NCBI RefSeq assembly: GCF_000702905.1
Contig: NZ_JNKR01000001.1
Span: 248,001 to 312,000 of the forward strand
Direction: 5' to 3'
DNA: 64,000 bases
Source of the DNA: Mitsuokella jalaludinii DSM 13811
GTDB lineage: Bacteria; Bacillota; Negativicutes; Selenomonadales; Selenomonadaceae
Under the pieces are notes generated by a model, which had not been told where the DNA came from, did not search any database, and saw nothing but the letters and a program-made list of their open reading frames with translations. The stretch's first letter is position 1. Each line of letters opens with the position of its first letter. Below are positions 42,725 to 52,035 of the stretch, in pieces. The translations under genes were made by a program, and so were the position numbers.

Positions 42725-43510
42725 TCAAAGCATGTTCTGCAGGAATGCCTTCGTGCGCTCCTCCTTCGGATGCGCAAAGAACGATTCCGGCTCGCCCTGC
42801 TCGACGATCGTGCCGTCGGCCATGAAGATGACCTGGCTGGCTGCCTCGCGGGCAAACGCCATCTCGTGCGTGACGACGACCATCGTCATGCGCTCCTCTG
42901 CGAGCTCCCGCATCGTCTTCAAGACCTCGCCCGTGAGCTCCGGATCGAGCGCCGAGGTCGGCTCGTCGAAGAGCATGATGTCGGGCTTCATGCAGAGGGC
43001 GCGCGCAATGGCCACGCGCTGCTGCTGGCCACCCGAGAGCTGCGACGGATAGTAATCCGCGCGGTCCGCGAGGCCGACCTTCTCCAGAAGTTCCTTGGCA
43101 TACGGCAAAATCTCCGCCTTCTTCATGCCCTTGACCTGGATGGGCGCCTCGATGAGATTCTCGAGCACCGTCATGTGCGGGAAGAGGTTGAACTGCTGGA
43201 AGACCATGCCCGTGTGCGAGAGGATCTCCCGCGTCTTGGCGGCATCGGCGTACTCTGCCGCGCCGTGCTCATCCGTATCGGCCAGGAACTCGCCCTCGAT
43301 CTCGATGGAGCCCGAGTCAATCGTCTCGAGCTTGTTGATGCAGCGCAGGAGCGTGCTCTTGCCCGAGCCGGACGGCCCGATGATCGCGAGGACCTCGCCG
43401 CAGCGGACCTCCACATCGATGCCCTTGAGCACAGCGAGGTCGCCGAACGACTTGTGGATATCGTGCATGCGCAGCATGACCTGCGCTTCATTACTTATCG
43501 TATTTGCCAT
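42725..43510 (-). CDS. polar amino-acid ABC transporter, ATP-binding protein
   Basis: 261 residues. Walker [11 protein letters not shown]-loop [17 protein letters not shown], signature [15 protein letters not shown], Walker [16 protein letters not shown] and H-loop VVTHEM are all intact, in the GlnQ/HisP arrangement. The ATG follows GGAGG; it overlaps the permease end by 20 bases. It energises uptake with the permease and lipoprotein encoded upstream. Confidence 0.97.
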   Translation of the reverse strand: MANTISNEAQVMLRMHDIHKSFGDLAVLKGIDVEVRCGEVLAIIGPSGSGKSTLLRCINKLETIDSGSIEIEGEFLADTDEHGAAEYADAAKTREILSHTGMVFQQFNLFPHMTVLENLIEAPIQVKGMKKAEILPYAKELLEKVGLADRADYYPSQLSGGQQQRVAIARALCMKPDIMLFDEPTSALDPELTGEVLKTMRELAEERMTMVVVTHEMAFAREAASQVIFMADGTIVEQGEPESFFAHPKEERTKAFLQNML

Positions 43511-44135
43511 AGTAGGCCTCCAATCTCTTGAACATCCAGGTCAGGACAAACGTCATCGCGAGATAGAAGATACCGGCGATGAGGAACGGCGTCATGTCAA
43601 ATTCGCGCTGCACGATCGTGCGGGCAACGCGCAGCAAGTCGTTCATCGCGAGGATGTAGATGAGCGACGTATCCTTGACGAGGTTGATCGTCTCATTCGA
43701 GACAGGCGGCAGGACGATGCGGATGACCTGCGGCAGGATGATGCGACGCATCGTCTGCGTGTAGTTCATGCCGAGCGTCTTCGCGGCCTCGTACTGCCCC
43801 TTCGGCACCGACTGGATACCCGCGCGGAAGATCTCCGCGAAGTACGCCGCGTAGTTCAGCGTGAAAGCCAAGAGGGCCGCCGCGATGTCCGGCAGGCGGA
43901 TGCCGATCATAGGCAGCGCAAAGTAGACGAAGAGCAGTTGCAGCATCAGCGGCGTGCCACGCATGAGCCAGATGTAGAACTCCATGAAGGCGCTGAGCGG
44001 CCGCAGCTTCGAGAGCCTCCCCAGTGCGGCCAGCATGCCGAGCGGCAATGCGATGACCAATGTGATGAAGAAGATCTCGAGCGTGATCTCGGAGCCCTCC
44101 AACATCTGTAATATCGTATTGAGCAGATTATCCAT
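43491..44135 (-). CDS. polar amino-acid ABC transporter, permease
   Basis: 214 residues, five membrane helices. The [23 protein letters not shown] segment and the EAA loop ([30 protein letters not shown]) are those of HisM/GlnP-type permeases. ATG after AAGGGAG. Only one permease gene is present, so it likely acts as a homodimer with the ATPase encoded downstream. It is separated from the lipoprotein gene by a terminator-like hairpin. Confidence 0.96.
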   Translation of the reverse strand: MDNLLNTILQMLEGSEITLEIFFITLVIALPLGMLAALGRLSKLRPLSAFMEFYIWLMRGTPLMLQLLFVYFALPMIGIRLPDIAAALLAFTLNYAAYFAEIFRAGIQSVPKGQYEAAKTLGMNYTQTMRRIILPQVIRIVLPPVSNETINLVKDTSLIYILAMNDLLRVARTIVQREFDMTPFLIAGIFYLAMTFVLTWMFKRLEAYYGKYDK

Positions 44136-44202
44136 CGTTTAATTCTCCCTTGCGGATGTTCCTTTAGTCTGGCAAAGTATTAACATATTCTCCATTGTAC
44201 AA

Positions 44203-44230
44203 AAAAAGGCTTGACGAATCAAGCCTTTTT
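44203..44230 (-). terminator. intercistronic terminator between the binding-protein and permease genes
   Basis: Stem AAAAAGGCTTGA/TCAAGCCTTTTT with a 4-nt loop and T-runs on both sides, 16 bases after the lipoprotein stop. It probably lets only part of the transcripts continue, giving an excess of binding protein over permease and ATPase. Confidence 0.85.
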
Positions 44231-44245
44231 AGAGAGAGAGCTGTA

Positions 44246-45052
44246 TTATTTCGTGATGTCCTTGCCGAACCACTTCTCGGAAATCTTCGCGATCGTGCCG
44301 TCGGCCTTCATCTCGTTGAGGACCTTCTGGACATCGTCGCGCAGCGCCGTGTTGTCCTTGGCGAAGGCGATGCCGAACTCGCTGACCGGGCCGACTGCGA
44401 CATCGACGGCATCGATGGTGTCCGGATGCTTGCTCATGTAGTAGCGGCCGACAATCTCATCGCCGACGACGGCATCCACACGGCCATTCTCGAGGTCCAT
44501 GAAGGCCGTTACGAAATCCGAGTACTTCTTGACTTCCTTGACATCCTTCTTGAAGAATTCCGTCTTGTCCATGTACTCCTCAGCCGTCGAAGCGCTCTGC
44601 GTACCGACGACCTTGCCGGCCAGGCTCTTCTCATCTGTGATGTCCGTGCGGCCCTTCTTCACGAAGATGATCTGGCGGTTGTCCATGTACGGGTCGGAGA
44701 ACAGCATGTTCTCTTTGCGCTTCTCGGTGATGTCGAGGCCATTCCAGAGGACGTTGACGCGGCCGCTCTTGAGCTCTGCTTCCTTGCTCGACCAGTCGAT
44801 GGCCTTAAACTCGACCTCGCGGCCCAGGCGCTTCGACGCTTCCTTTGCAAGATCGACATCGAAGCCCGTGATCTCGTTGTTCTCGTCCTTGAAGCCCATC
44901 GGCGGGAAATTGTCGTCAAGGCCGACGATGATCTTACCCTTGTCGCCGGAGCCCGAACCGCTGTCCGCTGCCTTCTGGCCGCCGCAGCCCGTCACAAAAG
45001 CAGCCGTCATGACTGCCGCCATTCCCAATGCCAGTAACTTCTTCCACTTCAT
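44246..45052 (-). CDS. amino-acid ABC transporter, substrate-binding lipoprotein
   Basis: 268 residues. Signal peptide with lipobox VTGC (Cys23) followed by a Gly/Ser linker, so it is tethered in the envelope. The mature part is a family-3 solute-binding protein: IIVGLDDNFPPMGFKDENNEITGFDVDLAKEASKRLG, then LNVLWNGLDITEKR-like and VVGTQSASTAEEY segments, as in proteins for cystine or other polar amino acids. The ligand is not certain. ATG after GGAGAG. It heads the operon with a full-consensus promoter. Confidence 0.95.
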   Translation of the reverse strand: MKWKKLLALGMAAVMTAAFVTGCGGQKAADSGSGSGDKGKIIVGLDDNFPPMGFKDENNEITGFDVDLAKEASKRLGREVEFKAIDWSSKEAELKSGRVNVLWNGLDITEKRKENMLFSDPYMDNRQIIFVKKGRTDITDEKSLAGKVVGTQSASTAEEYMDKTEFFKKDVKEVKKYSDFVTAFMDLENGRVDAVVGDEIVGRYYMSKHPDTIDAVDVAVGPVSEFGIAFAKDNTALRDDVQKVLNEMKADGTIAKISEKWFGKDITK

Positions 45053-45094
45053 ATGTCATCTCTCCTCATTCAGTTCTTTATCTTGCTAAAGTGT

Positions 45095-45107
45095 TAACAT
45101 GATGTTA
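45095..45107. promoter_or_regulatory. palindrome at the start of the ABC-transporter transcript
   Basis: TAACAT-g-ATGTTA, a perfect 6-bp inverted repeat with a 1-bp centre, overlaps the predicted start of transcription. A similar sequence AAAGTATTAACAT stands before the permease gene near 44175 (here AAAGTGTTAACAT), so it may be bound by a regulator of the operon. Confidence 0.45.
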
Positions 45108-45135
45108 TTATACGGAATCCCCCTCTGCTTGTCAA
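45107..45135 (-). promoter_or_regulatory. full-consensus promoter of the amino-acid ABC transporter operon
   Basis: Minus-strand TTGACA (45130-45135) and TATAAT (45107-45112), exactly 17 bp apart. Transcription starts near 45100, giving a leader of about 50 nt. Confidence 0.85.
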
Positions 45136-45216
45136 GCATTTCCTGATTTTTATCGTCAATAACAGCGATTTTGAATACATGATACGTTATATTTATCTTA
45201 AAATACATGAAAACTA

Positions 45217-45245
45217 TTGCTTATTTTCTCAACTTGACGTATGAT
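45217..45245 (+). promoter_or_regulatory. promoter upstream of pyruvate carboxylase
   Basis: TTGCTT (45217-45222) and TATGAT (45240-45245) with a 17-bp spacer. The predicted start near 45252 leaves a leader of about 180 nt before pyc. It is the best promoter found in the 380-base region 45053-45433. Confidence 0.55.
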
Positions 45246-45265
45246 AGGGGCAAGCAAAGGAGCTG

Positions 45266-45291
45266 ACCGGACTCGTTCCGGTTTTGCTTTT
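45266..45291 (+). terminator. terminator-like hairpin close to the start of the pyc leader
   Basis: ACCGGA (45266-45271), five bases, TCCGGT (45277-45282), then TTTGCTTTT; an outer pairing AGCAAA/TTGCT extends it. It begins only about 14 nt after the predicted start at 45252. Transcripts stopping here would be about 40 nt. Confidence 0.55.
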
Positions 45292-45323
45292 ATTCACATT
45301 TGTGAAAAAAATAACGTTGATAG

Positions 45324-45343
45324 TCAAATGAGCGCTCAGTTGA
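45324..45343. promoter_or_regulatory. 20-bp near-perfect palindrome upstream of pyc
   Basis: TCAAATGAGCGCTCAGTTGA pairs with its own complement except at one symmetrical position. It is followed by two mutually exclusive small hairpins, GTTGAC/GTCAAC (45339-45358) and GTTGTC/GACAAC (45350-45374). It looks like an operator or a leader switch for pyc; the regulator is unknown. Confidence 0.5.
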
Positions 45344-45433
45344 CGATAGGTTGTCAACTTTCCCGCTCGACAACAGGAAAACCACGCGCTTCATTTGCAT
45401 GATATGACTTTATGACGTCTGAGGAGGATCTAT

Positions 45434-48400
45434 ATGAAGAACATTCGCAAGATCTTGGTGCCGAACCGCGGCGAGATTGCCATCCGCATTTTCCGCGCCT
45501 GCCACGAGATGGGCATCCGCACGGTCGCGGTCTACTCGAAAGAAGATGTCCTGTCGCTGCATCGCAGCCGCGCCGATGAAGCGTATCTCGTCGGCAAGGG
45601 CAAGAAGCCAGTCGATGCCTACCTCGACATCGAGGACATCATCCGTATCTGCAAGGAGCACGATGTCGATGCCATCCATCCGGGCTACGGCTTCCTCTCC
45701 GAGAACGCACAGCTGGCCAAGCGCTGCGAGGATGAGGGCATCATCTTCATCGGCCCGAAAGTTGAGCACCTGCAGATGTTCGGCGACAAGGTCAACGCGC
45801 GCATCCAGGCAGAGCGCGCCGACATCCCGATGATCCCGGGCACGAACGGTGCCGTCAAGGATTTCGCTGAGGTCAAGGCCTTCGCTGAGCGCGTCGGCCT
45901 GCCGGTCATGATCAAGGCCATCAACGGCGGCGGCGGGCGCGGCATGCGCCGCGTCGATCGCATGGAAGACCTCAAAGAGGCGTACGATGAGGCGCGCTCG
46001 GAGGCCAAGCGTGCCTTCGGCGATGAGGATGTCTACGTCGAGAAGTGCATCCTAAACCCGAAGCACATCGAAGTGCAGATCATGGGCGATGAACACGGCA
46101 ATGTCATCCACCTCAATGAGCGCGACTGCTCCATCCAGCGCCGCCACCAGAAAGTCATCGAGATGGCACCGGCATGGTCGCTGCCGAAGAAGCTGCGCCA
46201 GAATATCTGCGCTGCTGCGCTGAAGATCATGAAGAATGTCCACTACGTCAACGCCGGCACGGTCGAATTCCTCGCCGACCAGGATGAGGAGCACTTCTAC
46301 TTCATCGAAGTCAACCCGCGCGTCCAGGTCGAGCACACGGTCACCGAGGCCATCACGGACATCGACATCGTCAAGACGCAGATCCTCGTCGCCGAGGGCC
46401 ATGCGCTCTCCGACCCAGAGATCGGCATCAAGAGCCAAGAAGACATCCCCTGCAACGGCGTGGCCATCCAGTGCCGCATCACGACGGAGGACCCGCAGAA
46501 CAACTTCATGCCGGACACCGGCAAGATCAACGACTACCGCAGCGGCGGCGGCCCTGGCATCCGCCTCGATGCCGGCACGGCCTACACGGGCGCCGTCATC
46601 ACGCCGTACTACGACTCCCTGCTCGTCAAGGTCACGGCGCATGCCAACAACGCCCCGGAGACAATCTACCGCATGCTGCGCTGCCTCGATGAATTCCGCA
46701 TCGGCGGCGTCAAGACGAACATCTACTTCCTCAAGAACATGCTGCTCGACAAGAACTTCCAGGCTGGCAGCTGCAACGTCAACTACATCGACCACCATCC
46801 GGACCTGCTCAACGCCCCGCAGGTCATCGATGAGCCGGCAGCCGGCCTGCTCGCCTACATCGGCGAGGTCACGGTCAACGGCTTCCACGGCAACGGCTCA
46901 AACCCGAAGCCGCGCTTCGATACGCCGGTGAAGCTCAATGCCGCTGACGAAGCCTGCCCGTCCGGCACGCGCCAGCTCCTAGAGGAGCTCGGCCCCGAGA
47001 AGTTCTCCAAGTGGATCCAGGACCAGAAGCAGGTCCTGCTGATGGACACGACGTACCGCGATGCCCATCAGTCCCTGCTCGCCACGCGCATCCGCACGCG
47101 CGACATCATGCAGGCCATCCACTACACGGCCTGCAAGGTCCCGCAGATCTACGCCTTTGAGGACTGGGGCGGCGCGACGTTCGATGTCGCCTACCGTTTC
47201 CTCGACGAGGACCCGTGGGAGCGCCTGCGCAAGATGCGCGAGGCTGCGCCGAACATCCTGTTCCAGATGTTGACGCGCGGCGCCAACACCGTCGGCTACA
47301 CGAACTATCCGCCTGAAGTCGTGCGCCAGTTCCTCGCCCTCGCGGCCAAGAACGGCGTCGATGTCTTCCGCATCTTCGACTGCCTGAACCAGCTCGACCA
47401 CATGACGCTGTCGATTGACGAAGTCCGCAAGCAGGGCAAACTCGCGGAGACGGCCTTCTGCTACACGGGCGATATCCTTGACGACGGCCGCCAGAAGTAC
47501 ACGCTGAAGTACTACACGAATCTCGCCAAGGAGATGGAAAAGGCCGGTGCCAACATCATCGCCATCAAGGATATGGCCGGCCTCCTGAAGCCAGAAGCGG
47601 CCTACACCCTGATCTCGGCCCTCAAGGATGCCGTCGACCTGCCGATTCACCTGCACAGCCACGAGGGTGGCGGCTGCACGCTCTACACCTACGCCAAGGC
47701 GGCAGAGGCCGGCGTCGACATCGTCGATGTCGCCACGAGCGCCCTCTCCAACGGCACGAGCCAGCCGTCCATGACGGCCTTCATCCAGGCGCTCTCCAAC
47801 AACCCGCGCCAACCACAGATGGACATCGAGGAACTCGAGACGATTGACCGCTACTGGCAGGTCGTCCGCGCCTACTACGCGGGTGTCGACGGCAAGATGA
47901 CGAGCCCGAACACGACGGTCTTCCAGCACGAGATGCCTGGCGGCCAGTACACGAACCTGCGCCAGCAGGCGAAGGGCGTCGGCCTCGGCGACAGATGGCC
48001 GGAAGTCTGCCGCATGTACGCCAAGGTCAACGAGATGTTCGGCGATGTCATCAAGGTCACGCCGTCCTCGAAAGTCGTCGGCGACATGACGCTCTTCATG
48101 GTCCAGAACAACCTGACCGAGAAAGATATCTACGAACGCGGCGAGACGATGGACTTCCCGAAATCCGTCGTCGACTTCTTCGACGGCAAGCTCGGCGTCC
48201 CCTACGGCGGCTTCCCCGAGAAGCTCCAGAAGATCATCCTCAGGGGCGAGCAGCCACACCTCGAGACGCCGCCCGCCCCGATCGACCAGGAGAAGGTCAC
48301 GCAGGACATGAAGGCCCTGCGCATGCCGGAGACGGAAGAGGCGCGCTCGAGCTACTGCATCTACCCGAAGGTCTACAAGGACTACATCCAGCGCTACCAT

Positions 48401-48859
48401 CAGTACGGCGACCTTTCCATCCTCGACACGCCGACGTACTTCTTCGGCATGAAGCCGGGCGAGGAGAGCTGGCTGCGCATCGGCGGCAAGATGGTCCTCA
48501 TCCGCATGAACTACATCACGCCGCCGTCGGATGATGGCTTCCGCGAGATCCAGTTCGAGGTCAACGGCATGCCGCGCGAGATCCGCATGCGCGATAAGGC
48601 CGCTTCGGAAGGCGCGGCGATCATCCGCCAGGCCGACCCGACTGTCCCGGGCGAAGTAGCCGCTACGCTCTCTGGCTCTGTCCTGCGCCTCATCGCAGCC
48701 AAGGGCGATGTCGTCAAGAAAGGCGACCCGCTGATGGTCACGGAGGCCATGAAGATGGAGACGACGATCACCGCGCCGATTGCCGGCATCGTCAAGGAGG
48801 TCTGTGTCGCGGCAGGCAGCCGCATCACCTCCGGCGACCTCCTCGCTGTCATCGAATAA
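45434..48859 (+). CDS. pyc: pyruvate carboxylase
   Basis: 1141 residues: biotin carboxylase (1-450; KILVPNRGEIAIRIFRA, GGGGRGMRRV, FIEVNPRVQVEHTVTE), carboxyltransferase (about 530-810; LLMDTTYRDAHQSLLATRIRT, HLHSHEGGGCTLYTYAKAAEAGVDIVD), a PYC-specific linker domain and a C-terminal biotinyl domain with TEAMKMET (biotin-accepting Lys1107). It makes oxaloacetate from pyruvate and bicarbonate, feeding the reductive branch to malate, succinate and propionate that is typical of this bacterial class, and biosynthesis. ATG after GAGGAGG. It has a strong terminator and a long structured upstream region, so expression is probably regulated. Confidence 0.98.
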   Translation: MKNIRKILVPNRGEIAIRIFRACHEMGIRTVAVYSKEDVLSLHRSRADEAYLVGKGKKPVDAYLDIEDIIRICKEHDVDAIHPGYGFLSENAQLAKRCEDEGIIFIGPKVEHLQMFGDKVNARIQAERADIPMIPGTNGAVKDFAEVKAFAERVGLPVMIKAINGGGGRGMRRVDRMEDLKEAYDEARSEAKRAFGDEDVYVEKCILNPKHIEVQIMGDEHGNVIHLNERDCSIQRRHQKVIEMAPAWSLPKKLRQNICAAALKIMKNVHYVNAGTVEFLADQDEEHFYFIEVNPRVQVEHTVTEAITDIDIVKTQILVAEGHALSDPEIGIKSQEDIPCNGVAIQCRITTEDPQNNFMPDTGKINDYRSGGGPGIRLDAGTAYTGAVITPYYDSLLVKVTAHANNAPETIYRMLRCLDEFRIGGVKTNIYFLKNMLLDKNFQAGSCNVNYIDHHPDLLNAPQVIDEPAAGLLAYIGEVTVNGFHGNGSNPKPRFDTPVKLNAADEACPSGTRQLLEELGPEKFSKWIQDQKQVLLMDTTYRDAHQSLLATRIRTRDIMQAIHYTACKVPQIYAFEDWGGATFDVAYRFLDEDPWERLRKMREAAPNILFQMLTRGANTVGYTNYPPEVVRQFLALAAKNGVDVFRIFDCLNQLDHMTLSIDEVRKQGKLAETAFCYTGDILDDGRQKYTLKYYTNLAKEMEKAGANIIAIKDMAGLLKPEAAYTLISALKDAVDLPIHLHSHEGGGCTLYTYAKAAEAGVDIVDVATSALSNGTSQPSMTAFIQALSNNPRQPQMDIEELETIDRYWQVVRAYYAGVDGKMTSPNTTVFQHEMPGGQYTNLRQQAKGVGLGDRWPEVCRMYAKVNEMFGDVIKVTPSSKVVGDMTLFMVQNNLTEKDIYERGETMDFPKSVVDFFDGKLGVPYGGFPEKLQKIILRGEQPHLETPPAPIDQEKVTQDMKALRMPETEEARSSYCIYPKVYKDYIQRYHQYGDLSILDTPTYFFGMKPGEESWLRIGGKMVLIRMNYITPPSDDGFREIQFEVNGMPREIRMRDKAASEGAAIIRQADPTVPGEVAATLSGSVLRLIAAKGDVVKKGDPLMVTEAMKMETTITAPIAGIVKEVCVAAGSRITSGDLLAVIE

Positions 48860-48888
48860 GGCAAATCGCTCTTTCATACAGGCATATC

Positions 48889-48920
48889 AAAAGCCCCGCA
48901 CAGAAACGTGCGGGGCTTTT
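48889..48920. terminator. bidirectional terminator between pyc and the MacB-like permease gene
   Basis: Perfect 13-bp stem AAAAGCCCCGCAC/GTGCGGGGCTTTT with a 6-nt loop, usable on both strands. Confidence 0.92.
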
Positions 48921-48959
48921 CGCGCACCCATTTATTCTTATATTCGTAGCAAAGATGCA

Positions 48960-50166
48960 TCACTCGTAGCGCAGTGCCTCGATCGGGTCGAGACGCGCGG
49001 CTTTGCGCGCGGGGTAGATACCGAAAAAGAGGCCGATGCCGACGGCAAACGAGAATGACAGCAGGATCGGCGCCAGCGTGATTGTCGTCTGGACTGCCCC
49101 CGTGCTCGCGATGGCGTACGAGGCAGCGCAGCCCACGACGATGCCGATGAGGCCGCCGACGATGCCGAGCACCATCGACTCGATCATGAACTGCATCATG
49201 ATGTTCTGGAACGTCGCGCCGAGCGCCTTGCGGATGCCGATCTCGCGCGTGCGCTCTGTCACCGACACCATCATGATGTTCATGATACCGATGCCGCCGA
49301 CGAGCAGCGAGATGCTGGCGATGGCGCCCAAGAGAACCGTCATCATGCCCGTCGACTGATTGACCGACTCGATGATGCTGGCCGTGCTCTGCACATGGAA
49401 GTCGTCTTCCTTGTCGCCCGTCAGGCGATGGCGCTGGCGCAGGAGTGTCGTGATCTCTTCCTGCACCTGGTCGATCTTCTGCGTGTCCGCCGCCTGCAGG
49501 CTGATGGACTGCACGTAGGTGATGCCCATCATGCGCTCCTGGGCCGTCGTCAGCGGGATGTAGATGACATCGTCCTGGTCCTGGCCGAAGCCGGAACTTC
49601 CCTTCGATGCCAGGATGCCGATGACCTTGAACGGCTGGTTCTTGATGCGAATGTTCTTGCCGACCGGGTTCTCCGTGCCGAACAGGTTCTCCGCGACCGT
49701 CGCGCCGATGACAGCCACGCGCGTGCGCTTCGTCATGTCGTCCTTGCTGATGAACGAGCCGTTGCTGACAGTCAGCGAGCGGATCTGCATGAGTTCCGGC
49801 GTCACGCCCGTGACGGACGTATTCCAGTTCTGGTTGCCGTTGACGACCTGGTACGAGGAGCTGACTGTCGGCGACACGTAGCGGACATCCTTGATCTTCG
49901 ACGCAATGGCCTTGGCGTCATCGTACTTGAGCGTCTGCATCGAGCCGGCCGCACCGCGCGGGCCGCCGCGGTTCGAGGAGCCCGGCATGATCGTGATGGT
50001 GTTGGCGCCGAGGCTCTCGAAGTTCGCGGTGATGCCCGTGCGCACGCCCATGCCAACGGAGACGAGCGCGATGACGGCGGCGACGCCGATGATGACGCCG
50101 AGCATCGTCAGGAGCGAGCGCATCTTGTTCGCAAGGAGCGCATGGATGGCCATGACAAAGCATTCC

Positions 50167-50177
<11 letters not shown>
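48960..50177 (-). CDS. MacB/YknZ-type ABC transporter permease
   Basis: 405 residues. Start at the ATG 50177, nine bases after GGGAG, overlapping the ATPase end by 11 bases; the longer open frame upstream is only the shifted ATPase sequence. One N-terminal helix ([26 protein letters not shown]), a periplasmic domain of about 220 residues, then three C-terminal helices with [18 protein letters not shown], the FtsX-domain signature. Together with the separate ATPase, the adaptor and the TolC-like channel it forms a tripartite exporter. E. coli MacB has both halves in one chain; here they are split as in YknYZ. Confidence 0.95.
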
Positions 50178-50898
<721 letters not shown>

Positions 50899-50907
50899 CG
50901 AACCACC

Positions 50908-52035
50908 TCAGAACATGGGGCCGCCGCGCCTGCTGCCGGAAGAAGAGCTCGAGCTCTTCTTCTTCGCAGTGTACGTGCTGACGATGTCCTCGCCCTCCTC
51001 GAGCCCCGAGAGGATCTCGACGTACTCATCGCTGTAGATGCCCGTCGTCACATAGCGGTTCTCCTGTGAGCCGTCCGCGTTGCGCACGACGACGTACGAG
51101 CCGTTGGCATCCGTCTTGAGGACTGAGATCGGCACGGCCAGCGCATCCGGCGTGTCGGCCGTGTTGATCTCCACGCGGGCCGTCATGGCCGGCAGCAGCA
51201 GATCTTCGGGGTCATCGACATCGAGCGTGACGTAGTAGTAGATGACGCTTGCCGAAGAAGAAGAGGACGAGCTCGAACTCGAGCTGCTCGTATCCCAGGA
51301 ATTGCTCGTGTCCGTCTGCGAGATCTTCGTGACGCGAGCTGTGAACGTCTTGTCGGTGTACGTGTCGACGGTGAACGTAGCCTGCTGTCCGACTTTGACA
51401 TTGCCGATATCCGTCTCATCGACCTTCGCCTTGATCTGCTTGCGCGAAAGGTCGGCGATGCGCATGATGACCGTCGGGTTGTCCGACGTCGCGACAGCCA
51501 TCGTGCCGACTGTCTTGGGCTCGCCGACGACGGTGCCGTCAATCGGCGCGATGATGCTCGTCTCCGATGCGTCCGACTCCGCCTGTGCGAGGGCCGAGAC
51601 AGCCGTGTCGTAATTCATCTGCGCGTCCTCGAGCTGCTTCTGCGTGTCGGCGCCAATACTGTAGAGATAGCTGATGCGATCGTACTCAGCCTGCGTATTC
51701 GTGACTTTATACTGGGCCTGGTCGCGCTTGGCCTCATAATCCTTGGCGTCGAGCGTCGCGACGGTCTGGCCGGCCGTGACCTTGTCGTTCTCCTTGACGA
51801 GCACGCTCTTGAGGCGCGCCGTGATCTTGGAGCTGACCTCGACCGAGTCGACCGGCTGGATTGTGCCTGTCGCCGAGACGGTCGACTTCATGTCCATGCG
51901 GACGGCCTTCGTCGTCTCAACCGCTGCCGTCTGCTTCGCCGCCTGCTGTCCCTCGTAGTAGTGGTAGCCGCCGAAGGCGCAGCCCGCGAGGACGAGCGCT
52001 GCGATGGCGAGCTTGACTTTCCCGTTTATCTTCAC
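50908..52035 (-). CDS. MacA/YknX-type periplasmic adaptor (HlyD family)
   Basis: 375 residues. N-terminal membrane anchor (residues 7-26; KLAIAALVLAGCAFGGYHYY), a lipoyl-like half, a helical hairpin (about 90-150) that reaches to the channel, the second lipoyl half and a beta-barrel. A run of twelve serines near residue 255 interrupts the barrel, and another serine-rich stretch lies at the C-terminus. The start is a GTG overlapping the tolC stop (GTGA). It should connect the MacB-like pump in the inner membrane with the TolC-like channel. Confidence 0.94.
   Translation of the reverse strand: MKINGKVKLAIAALVLAGCAFGGYHYYEGQQAAKQTAAVETTKAVRMDMKSTVSATGTIQPVDSVEVSSKITARLKSVLVKENDKVTAGQTVATLDAKDYEAKRDQAQYKVTNTQAEYDRISYLYSIGADTQKQLEDAQMNYDTAVSALAQAESDASETSIIAPIDGTVVGEPKTVGTMAVATSDNPTVIMRIADLSRKQIKAKVDETDIGNVKVGQQATFTVDTYTDKTFTARVTKISQTDTSNSWDTSSSSSSSSSSSSASVIYYYVTLDVDDPEDLLLPAMTARVEINTADTPDALAVPISVLKTDANGSYVVVRNADGSQENRYVTTGIYSDEYVEILSGLEEGEDIVSTYTAKKKSSSSSSGSRRGGPMF

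Noticed and set aside
46979-48877. 632-codon minus-strand frame opposite pyc
   Set aside because: Antisense shadow of pyruvate carboxylase; no ribosome-binding site or recognisable domain.
51255-51310. Serine-codon run in the MacA-like gene as a frameshifting or CRISPR-like repeat
   Set aside because: It is an in-frame low-complexity stretch of mixed serine codons inside one intact gene; there are no spacers or repeat units.
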